DNA of 64,000 nucleotides from Marinibaculum pumilum (GTDB lineage: Bacteria > Pseudomonadota > Alphaproteobacteria > Ferrovibrionales > Ferrovibrionaceae): the NCBI RefSeq assembly GCF_042646425.1, contig NZ_JBHRTR010000029.1, forward strand, positions 62,001 to 126,000, written 5' to 3'. The position numbers were made by a program, and so were the translations under genes. Positions 58,295 through 64,000 of the stretch are shown in pieces. The first letter of the stretch is position 1, and every line of letters begins with the position of its first letter. The notes beneath the pieces were generated by a model. The model did not search any database. It saw only the letters and a program-made list of their open reading frames with translations, and had not been told where the DNA came from.

Positions 58295-58573
58295 TCACGC
58301 CTTTCGCACGCGCCCGTAGATCATGGCCGCCAATGCCACCAGCACGCTCCAGGCTGCAACCGCGCCCCAGAAGACGGGCTGGTCCAGTCCGATACTGCAA
58401 CGGGAACCCTGTCGGCAATCCGGCGGGGGTGGCAGATCGAACACCAGGCCGATCCACACCCCGCCCGTCGCCTCGCCGTCGATCAGCACGGTCAACGGCG
58501 GAAAGATTCCGATGATCAGGAGACCTGCGACATGGATCGCAGCCCAGAAGCGCCATCGGATCGCTCTTCTCAT
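58295..58573 (-). CDS. small membrane protein, function unknown
   Basis: 92 residues with two predicted helices (FWAAIHVAGLLIIGIFPPLTVLI and FWGAVAAWSVLVALAAMIYG) and a short extracytoplasmic loop with two cysteines (DCRQGSRC) that could form a disulfide. GGGGGGCG precedes the ATG. Its right-hand neighbour on the same strand is the secreted propeller-like gene. No family recognised. Confidence 0.55.
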   Translation of the reverse strand: MRRAIRWRFWAAIHVAGLLIIGIFPPLTVLIDGEATGGVWIGLVFDLPPPPDCRQGSRCSIGLDQPVFWGAVAAWSVLVALAAMIYGRVRKA

Positions 58574-58680
58574 CTGCGCCCCCCAGCCATGCGTCCCCGG
58601 TCAGGCTTCGCCCGTCCACGAGCGGACCCGGTGCCGGTCCCTCACCGGGCAGCGCCCGGGCCATGGAAGCATCCGGCATG

Positions 58681-59994
58681 TCATTGGCCTGTCCCGAAGA
58701 GTCCGGGAATTGCGTAGGCAACGACCATCGGGACCGGGAAGCCGCTTCCTGTTGCGCGGGGCAGCCGCGCGTCGATCGCCAGGTAGACACGCTGTGCCGC
58801 AGCATCGACCGCCATGCCCTGGATCTTGCTGTAGCGTGGATCCAATTCCGGGAAGTCGAGCGGCGCGCGCGCGAGGATCTGCCTTGCAGGCGCCATCAGG
58901 ACCAGTTCAGCTCGCAACGGCAGCACCGGATCCAGTGCCATCAACCGTCCCGCCTCCTGTCCGCCGATCGCGCTCAGGCTTTGTGGGCCCTCCGGCGGGG
59001 CGACCCATTCCTCCTCGACCGTGCCATTCGGGTCGACCATGAAGCTCCAGCCCCGCGCGGCATTCTCGGACCGATGGCGAAACCCCCCGGTGCTTCCGAA
59101 CACAGCGGTTCGCCCGTCCCCCGCCAGAAAAACGGCCGACCCGGCATCGGCATCGGGCCCGCCGTAAAGGCGCTGCCAGAGGAGTGCGCCATCCAGCGAC
59201 AGGCGGGCGAGCCACAGGTCCGCCAGTGCCGCCGGCGGGGAATCCCGGCCGGTCACCGCAACCCCGGCCTCGTCGACGGCGATGGCCTGCGGATAGTTCC
59301 AGCCTGAGCCCTCGAAGAGGTGCTCCCACAAGACGCGGCCGTCGCCAGCCAGTCGTAACACCCACGGGCGGATTCGATCCGCTTCCTGCCAATATCCCAG
59401 GACCACGAAGCCTCCGGCGCCGTCCCCGGCAACATCCACGAAGCGTCCATTGCCGACGCGCTCCTGACCTGCAGCTGCAGGGAAGTGCATCCCAGGCCGA
59501 AGATGCAACTGCCAGAGCAATGCACCCTGCGGGTCCAGGCGGAGCAGCCATGCGGCCCGCGGGACCGGGGAGTTGGAGGAATCCTTGCGCTGCAGAAGCG
59601 GATCCTCGCCCACGGCTATGGCACCGCCCTCCCCGTCAGCGGCCACGCCAAACAGCTTCGCCGACACCGCACCGCGTTTGTGACCGCCGGAGAACCGCCA
59701 GGCAATGTGACCGTCGGCATTGAGCGCGGCGACGAACGCAGGTTTTTCGTCGGAGAAAGCGTTGCCCGCGGCGAGGACGAGGCCGCCGCCGGTCGCGATG
59801 CCCTGCACGCCCCCGTGGCCGGTCACCAGATCCAGGGCCCGCCATTCGCATGGCAGCGCGCAATGGCTCTCGAGAACCCGCCGATCCGCAGCGCCGGTAT
59901 CGCCTGCCGCGGCAGGATGCAGGGCCAGACAGAACAAGGTCATGGGCCCCAGCAGCAGGTGCACCCCGTACCGCCGTGCGAGAGCGAAGATCAT
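58681..59994 (-). CDS. secreted propeller-like protein, function unknown
   Basis: 437 residues from ATG 59994. Signal peptide about 1-30 (VHLLLGPMTLFCLALHPAAAGD). The mature protein contains about six repeats of the form W.LRLDPQGALLWQLHLRP / WVLRLAGDGRVLWEHLFEG / WLARLSLDGALLWQRLYGG, each preceded by DGAGGFVVLGY- or DEAGVAVTGRD-like strands. This is the pattern of delta-60/PQQ-like beta-propellers in periplasmic or surface proteins. A binding or scaffolding role is possible; no catalytic motif is seen. A longer in-frame extension upstream is unlikely because the signal peptide starts here. Confidence 0.75.
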   Translation of the reverse strand: MIFALARRYGVHLLLGPMTLFCLALHPAAAGDTGAADRRVLESHCALPCEWRALDLVTGHGGVQGIATGGGLVLAAGNAFSDEKPAFVAALNADGHIAWRFSGGHKRGAVSAKLFGVAADGEGGAIAVGEDPLLQRKDSSNSPVPRAAWLLRLDPQGALLWQLHLRPGMHFPAAAGQERVGNGRFVDVAGDGAGGFVVLGYWQEADRIRPWVLRLAGDGRVLWEHLFEGSGWNYPQAIAVDEAGVAVTGRDSPPAALADLWLARLSLDGALLWQRLYGGPDADAGSAVFLAGDGRTAVFGSTGGFRHRSENAARGWSFMVDPNGTVEEEWVAPPEGPQSLSAIGGQEAGRLMALDPVLPLRAELVLMAPARQILARAPLDFPELDPRYSKIQGMAVDAAAQRVYLAIDARLPRATGSGFPVPMVVAYAIPGLFGTGQ

Positions 59995-60165
59995 GACCCG
60001 ACCGGGGGCTGGTACTGCGACGGAGCGAGACCGCCGGAGGCGGCCGGCCGGCGATCCGCATTCGCCAGGCCCGCCTGCAACGCGCGACGACAGGGCACGG
60101 CACGCAGGTTGATGGCGCATCGACCTGCCCGCGGCCTTGCGTCAGTCATTACAGGCGGCTCCTCA

Positions 60166-60918
60166 TCAGTCTCCCAACGCGACGCCGGCGTTCAGCGTGT
60201 CGACCAGGAAGGCCGAGAGCGTCAGAAACAGGAAGAACAGTACGAGCGTGACCCAGGCGACTGCCCGTTGGCCCAGACCGCCTATCAACAACCACCACAC
60301 CATCGGTACAAGCAGACCGGTCAGCAGGACCAGCGCCCCTTCGGATTCCGTCCACCGCGCAACCGCCAGGAATACCAGGGACGCAGGCAGGCCGACGATG
60401 GCCGAGCGGACCAGGACCTGCCCGACCCCGGCTCGTGTCGGGGACCGGGTCGTCCCCTCCGCGTGGGGCATCCCGATCACCTGAGCAAGGCGCGGATTGC
60501 GGAGCCGGAACAGGAGAGTGCGCCCGGCAAAGGCCAGCACAAGAATCGGCAAGGCCAGAAAGACGATCGCAAAGCCGAAGCCGAGGAGATAGAGCATCAG
60601 AATGTCGGGCGCGTCCGTCCATCCGGCTCCCGCGAACAAAGTGCCCGGGTGCAACAGCAGATCGCTCATGAATGCGGCCGGACCGCCCGGCGACGCGGCA
60701 AGGGCCAGCAGGGCACTGCCGACGAGAAGGCTGCCGAGCGTGGCGCCGCGGCTGCCCACATCGCGCGCCGCCGCCTGGCAGCGCGGACACCAGTAGTGCA
60801 GCGAACCGCCCATTCGAAACAGCGACCAGCCATCCTGTCCGGCGATCCGCACAAGGCTTGCGTCGCCGCAAGAGGCGCATCTGCGCTCCGCCTGGAGCAT
60901 GGCTTCCGCCTTTGGCAC
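60166..60918 (-). CDS. zinc-ribbon membrane protein, function unknown
   Basis: 250 residues: an N-terminal zinc ribbon split by a loop (CASCGDASL ... YWCPRCQ, residues 14-47), then about five membrane helices (LGSLLVGSALLALAAS, ILMLYLLGFGFAIVFLALPILVLAFAG, AIVGLPASLVFLAVA, LVLLTGLLVPMVWWLLIGGL, VAWVTLVLFFLFLTLSAFLV). The general build recalls the TM2 proteins at the left of the window but without their HxFY turn. Function not recognised. Confidence 0.68.
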   Translation of the reverse strand: MPKAEAMLQAERRCASCGDASLVRIAGQDGWSLFRMGGSLHYWCPRCQAAARDVGSRGATLGSLLVGSALLALAASPGGPAAFMSDLLLHPGTLFAGAGWTDAPDILMLYLLGFGFAIVFLALPILVLAFAGRTLLFRLRNPRLAQVIGMPHAEGTTRSPTRAGVGQVLVRSAIVGLPASLVFLAVARWTESEGALVLLTGLLVPMVWWLLIGGLGQRAVAWVTLVLFFLFLTLSAFLVDTLNAGVALGD

Positions 60919-60962
60919 TCAGCAACCGGGCAGCTGTCCGCCTCGGGACGCCGGCAATACCG

Positions 60963-61244
60963 TCACCCGCAGATCCCAGGCGGTACCGCGCAATCCTTGG
61001 AGCAGCAGTCGGAATCCTTTTCGCAGCTGACGCCGCCCGCATAGCAGATCGGCACAAGACTTTCCGGCACCGGGCTTATCGGCAGGTCAGCCGCCCCGCC
61101 CGACAAATGCTGAACGCCTTTCGGGCTTTCGAAAGCAATGCTCGCGGCAGCCTCTTCCGCACCTGTATCGGCCTGCACGGCCGACAATCCGGTCAAGATC
61201 CCAAAGACAACAGCCGCCAACAGCGAGATGTGCCGATCGATCAT
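60963..61244 (-). CDS. small secreted protein with inhibitor-cystine-knot cysteine spacing
   Basis: 93 residues from ATG 61244, which follows GGGAGGATTCGTC. Signal peptide 1-25 (ending LSAVQA), a cysteine-free pro-like region 26-66, then six cysteines at 67, 74, 80, 81, 85 and 92. The spacing C-x6-C-x5-CC-x3-C-x6-C fits the knottin/inhibitor-cystine-knot framework of animal toxins and Dickkopf-like modules; EKDSDCCSKDC is the core. Precursor layout (signal, propeptide, C-terminal cysteine module) also resembles those peptides. No transporter or immunity gene is directly attached. A role as a secreted inhibitor or toxin is speculation. Confidence 0.68.
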   Translation of the reverse strand: MIDRHISLLAAVVFGILTGLSAVQADTGAEEAAASIAFESPKGVQHLSGGAADLPISPVPESLVPICYAGGVSCEKDSDCCSKDCAVPPGICG

Positions 61245-61382
61245 GACGAATCCTCCCTGTTCGTTCGAGCGCCTTTCGCGGCGTCGTTGCTGACGTGGCT
61301 CCTTCCACTTCCACAATGCGCGCCGCAGGTCCCATCCTGCCTGCAGGTCGGTTGGCTGCGCTCCAAGCCAACCCGGGGATCG

Positions 61383-61703
61383 CTATCCGCAGGACGAAGC
61401 ATCCTGGCAGCACCTGGAGAAATCCGTGTTGACCCGGGACTCGAACCACTTGCTATAGTAACCGGAACACTGTCGAGCCCATTCATCTACCAATCGGCCC
61501 GGTCCTGTCGCACAACCGGTCCTGTAACCGTTCCCACGATAGTACGCGTCGCGGTCCATCGTATGCGTTCCTGAATCTTCAGCTTGATTGACGGCGAAAT
61601 TGTTCTTCGCATGCCAGCATCGGCTCTGCTGAGCAGTTGCCGTCCCGGTCGCCAGCATGCCGCCAACGATTAAGACTACCCCAAGGGCAATACGTGACTT
61701 CAC
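61383..61703 (-). CDS. small secreted cysteine-containing protein, function unknown
   Basis: 106 residues from GTG 61703, preceded by GGGAGGCGGGATC. Signal peptide about 1-25 (IALGVVLIVGGMLATGTATAQ). Six cysteines at 29, 64, 79, 98, 99 and 105; the mature region is rich in aromatic and charged residues (DRDAYYRGNGYRTGC, GYYSKWFESR). It lies 138 bases upstream of the knottin-like gene on the same strand and may be co-expressed. No family recognised. Confidence 0.62.
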   Translation of the reverse strand: MKSRIALGVVLIVGGMLATGTATAQQSRCWHAKNNFAVNQAEDSGTHTMDRDAYYRGNGYRTGCATGPGRLVDEWARQCSGYYSKWFESRVNTDFSRCCQDASSCG

Positions 61704-62169
61704 GATCCCGCCTCCCGATCCACAGTTCGAGCAACGGCCGGCGCAGCCATTCCGGATTATTGTGAACCAGCATTGCTATTTGTCCAGTTTATTATGACTT
61801 GCTTTCCCACGCCCCGGATCTGCAGATCATATTGCCCGGCAGTATTTGCCACTGCCAGTGATGCATTGGCCGACCGGCGTCGGCAGGCCGGACAGCACTC
61901 AGCCGGGACGTCCATCATCGTGGGGTCAGGTTCGCTTTCGGCAACCCGGCATCTGCTGCGGCCATCCGTCCGATCCATGCGCAAATGAATGCCGTCTCCC
62001 CGGTTTCGGGTCTGCTGCGCCTGGCTGCGTTCAAGAAGCCAGGCGCCTGCCGCCAGGCATAAGCCGCGCGACTAAAGCAATTGACTTATACGCCTGCGCC
62101 GTGGCGGAATGTCGCCATGCAGGCCGTCACCGGACGGCCCAGCCCCAACAAGCCCGACGGGAGGAACGC
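61704..62169. other. 466-base intergenic region
   Basis: Divergent region between the small secreted-protein genes and the flavin monooxygenase gene. Short open frames exist on both strands but none has a ribosome site or a convincing protein. The left half is relatively AT-rich. The right half contains the TetR-operator-like sequence at 62073. Confidence 0.5.
62073..62088. promoter_or_regulatory. near-copy of the TetR palindrome
   Basis: TAAAGCAATTGACTTA matches the perfect palindrome at 39251-39266 at 14 of 16 bases. The following 20 bases (ACGCC-GCGC-GTGGC) are also alike in both places, so the two promoter regions share ancestry. It lies 82 bases upstream of the flavin monooxygenase start. 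Confidence 0.65.
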
Positions 62170-63429
62170 ATGCGCTTCGGCGTCTTCTACGAACTGCAGC
62201 TGCCCAAGCCATGGAACGAGGGCGACGAGCATCGCCTGTTCCAGGAGGCGCTGGACCAGATCGCCCTCGCCGACCGGGTCGGCATCGACCATGCCTGGGC
62301 GGTGGAGCATCACTTCCTGGACGAATATTCGCATTGCTCCGCGCCGGAGGTGTTCCTCGCTGCGGCCGCGGCGCGGACGCAGAAGATCCGCCTGGGCCAC
62401 GGCATCCGGCAGGTGATCCCGAACTACAACCATCCCGCCCGCACCGCGGAGGGGATCGCCGCGCTGGACCTGGTGTCCAACGGCCGGGTCGATTTTGGCA
62501 TCGGCGAGGGCGCGACCCGGCTGGAGCTGCACGGCTTCGGCATCCCGGCGAAGCAGAAGCGCGCGATGTCGCTGGAGGCCGCCGAGCAGATCGCCAACAT
62601 GATGGTGATGGACCCCTATCCCGGCTATCAGGGCGAGAGCTTCTCGATGCCCTGCCGCAACGTGCTGCCGAAGCCGCTGCAGAAGCCGCACCCGCCGATG
62701 TGGATGGCCTGCACCAACCGCGACACGATCCGGGTGGCGGCCAGCCTGGGCCTGGGCGCGCTCGCCTTCTCCTTCGTCGACCCGGACGAGGCGAAGACCT
62801 GGTCGAAGATCTATTACGACACCATCAAGTCGGAGGACTGCGTGCCGCTGGGCCACCGGGTGAACCCGAACATCGCCATGGTCTCCGCCTTCAGCCTGCA
62901 TCACGACCGGACGGAGGCGATCCGCCGCGGCCAGGAGAATTTCGAGTTCTTCGGCTTCGCGCTGCGCGCGCTGGTGACCCGCGACAATGTCCCCGGCCGC
63001 ACCGACCTATGGGGCGATTTCCAGCGCGAGCGCGGCGACCGCACCGGCCAGGTCCTGCATTCCGCCGAGCTGGGCAACCGGGAAGCCGGACAGTCGCCGG
63101 GGGTCGGCACGCCGGCCGACATGATCGGCCATATCCGCGAGTTCCAGGAGGCCGGCGTCGACCAGGTGATCCTGATGCAGCAGGCCGGCCGCAACCCGCA
63201 CACGGAGATCTGCGAGAGCATCGAGCTGTTCGGCGAAGAGGTCCTGCCGACATTCACCGCGGGCCGCGACCGCCGCGAGGCGGAGAAGGCGGAGGAACTG
63301 GCCCCCTATGTCGCGGCGGCGATGAAGCGGAAGAAGGTGATGACGCCGCTGGCCGACGACGAGATCCCGGTGGTCAGGGCCTCGGTGCAGAAGGTGGAGT
63401 TCAACCGCGGCAAGACCGACGCGGCCTGA
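62170..63429 (+). CDS. LLM-class flavin-dependent monooxygenase
   Basis: 419-residue luciferase-like TIM-barrel oxidoreductase that would use FMNH2 and oxygen. Recognisable parts: MRFGVFYELQLPKPW, GIDHAWAVEHHFLDEYSH (the WAVEHH motif near residue 43), KIRLGHGIRQVIPNYNHPARTAEGIAALDLVSNGRVDFGIGEG, and PPMWMACTNRDTIRVAASLGLGALAFS. RBS GGGAGGAACGC precedes the ATG. It may belong to the TetR regulon because of the palindrome upstream. Relatives oxidise xenobiotics, sulfonates or pyrimidines; substrate unknown. A glutathione S-transferase-like gene follows. Confidence 0.92.
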   Translation: MRFGVFYELQLPKPWNEGDEHRLFQEALDQIALADRVGIDHAWAVEHHFLDEYSHCSAPEVFLAAAAARTQKIRLGHGIRQVIPNYNHPARTAEGIAALDLVSNGRVDFGIGEGATRLELHGFGIPAKQKRAMSLEAAEQIANMMVMDPYPGYQGESFSMPCRNVLPKPLQKPHPPMWMACTNRDTIRVAASLGLGALAFSFVDPDEAKTWSKIYYDTIKSEDCVPLGHRVNPNIAMVSAFSLHHDRTEAIRRGQENFEFFGFALRALVTRDNVPGRTDLWGDFQRERGDRTGQVLHSAELGNREAGQSPGVGTPADMIGHIREFQEAGVDQVILMQQAGRNPHTEICESIELFGEEVLPTFTAGRDRREAEKAEELAPYVAAAMKRKKVMTPLADDEIPVVRASVQKVEFNRGKTDAA

Positions 63430-63495
63430 CCCGATCGCCCACACTGTCAGGGCCGGGCCGGTAGCCCGGCCCGCGGCACTGGTGCAGGATGCGGC

Positions 63496-64000
63496 ATGCC
63501 GCTGATCCTGCACCACTACGATGCCTCTCCGTTCTCCGAGAAGGTCCGGCTCGTCCTGGGCCTGAAGGGGCTCGCCTGGCATTCCGTCGTGGTGCCGGAG
63601 GTAATGCCGAAGCCGGACTATGTGCCGCTGACCGGCGGCTATCGCCGGGTCCCGGCGCTGCAGATCGGTGCCCATATCCATTGCGACACCGCCCGCATCC
63701 TGGCGGAGCTGGAGGCGCGCCATCCGGCGCCCGCCCTCTATCCCAGCGGCCGGCCCGCGAACGAGATCATCGCCCGCTGGGCGGAGAGCCAGCTGTTCTG
63801 GGCCGCGGCCCATTATGTCACCGGCCTGAACGCCGACCTGCTGCCGCAGCGCTTCCATGTCGACCGGGCGTCGATGCGCGGCCGCGAGGCACCGCCGCCG
63901 GATGCGGTGCGCAAGGCCGGCATGCGGGCCCTGGCGCAGCTGCGCCCCGCCATCCACTGGATCCAGGGCCTGCTGCATGACGGCAGGCGCCACCTGCTGG
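63496..64000 (+). CDS. glutathione S-transferase-like protein (3' end outside window)
   Basis: 168 residues visible before the window ends. The N-terminal thioredoxin-like domain starts LILHHYDASPFSEKVRLVLGLKGLAW, with the glutathione-site region (DASPFSEKVR) and the cis-proline YRRVPALQIG, then CDTARILAELEARHP. The start of the helical domain is present (NEIIARWAESQLFWAAAHYVTG). It begins 66 bases after the flavin monooxygenase stop. A detoxification or isomerase role beside the monooxygenase is plausible. Confidence 0.85.
   Translation, partial: MPLILHHYDASPFSEKVRLVLGLKGLAWHSVVVPEVMPKPDYVPLTGGYRRVPALQIGAHIHCDTARILAELEARHPAPALYPSGRPANEIIARWAESQLFWAAAHYVTGLNADLLPQRFHVDRASMRGREAPPPDAVRKAGMRALAQLRPAIHWIQGLLHDGRRHLL

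Noticed and set aside
61757..61984. 75-codon minus-strand frame with several cysteines
   Set aside because: No signal peptide or ribosome site, and its sequence does not resemble the nearby secreted proteins.

Overview
This 64-kb window is very GC-rich, single-copy bacterial chromosome, or a large replicon of similar character. High GC, TRAP transporters, several beta-oxidation genes, NADPH-type GltBD, an FNR/FixK-type box in front of hemN and dispersed CCTCGGG...CCCGAGG intergenic palindromes together suggest an alphaproteobacterium, perhaps a Rhodospirillales-like one. That placement is inference; there is no rRNA or tRNA here to confirm it. I saw no phage, IS element or CRISPR array. A 99-N assembly gap lies inside one gene (38010-38108).

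Left part (1-26 kb): a minus-strand operon gntR-ggt-dctQ-dctM (gamma-glutamyltransferase plus TRAP permease, cut by the window start) behind an AT-rich promoter with palindromic half-sites; two zinc-ribbon/TM2 membrane proteins; a pair of acyl-CoA dehydrogenases divergent from a crotonase and a DMT exporter; an aminotransferase pair (class III, then a class IV protein resembling (R)-selective amine transaminases); an isochorismatase-type hydrolase divergent from a GlxA-type regulator; a protein with an internal duplication; a hydratase divergent from hemN with an FNR-like box between them; a four-gene minus-strand operon of two 2-oxoglutarate-type dioxygenases, an OGT/SPINDLY-like glycosyltransferase and an MFS transporter; then a crotonase, a thiolase-like protein, two tandem DsbA/HCCA-isomerase-like proteins and a nitronate monooxygenase.

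Middle (26-39 kb): gltB-gltD, a small secreted protein, then a catabolic-looking group (Asp/Glu-racemase family protein, M24 hydrolase, diaminopropionate ammonia-lyase-like PLP enzyme, CmcJ-like protein, and a hydantoinase/carbamoylase-type amidase broken by the N gap). A TetR gene diverges from the amidase over a perfect 16-bp palindrome.

The most striking block is 40-57 kb: an AraC-type regulator diverges from an approximately 15.5-kb run of two paralogous sugar-type ABC importer cassettes joined by an acyl-CoA-ligase-like gene. In each cassette one permease is fused at its C-terminus to a strictosidine-synthase-like/SMP-30 beta-propeller, and the next gene encodes a second propeller-like protein that has lost the metal-ligand motifs. 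Each substrate-binding-protein gene is followed by a strong hairpin. The run ends against a truncated copy of the TetR gene that also lies just outside its left edge, so the block looks like an insertion or rearrangement product.

Right part (57-64 kb): small secreted cysteine-rich proteins, including one with an inhibitor-cystine-knot spacing, a Rap1a/Tai-like protein, membrane proteins and a secreted propeller-like protein; then a luciferase-like monooxygenase with a near-copy of the TetR palindrome upstream, and a partial glutathione S-transferase-like gene at the window end.
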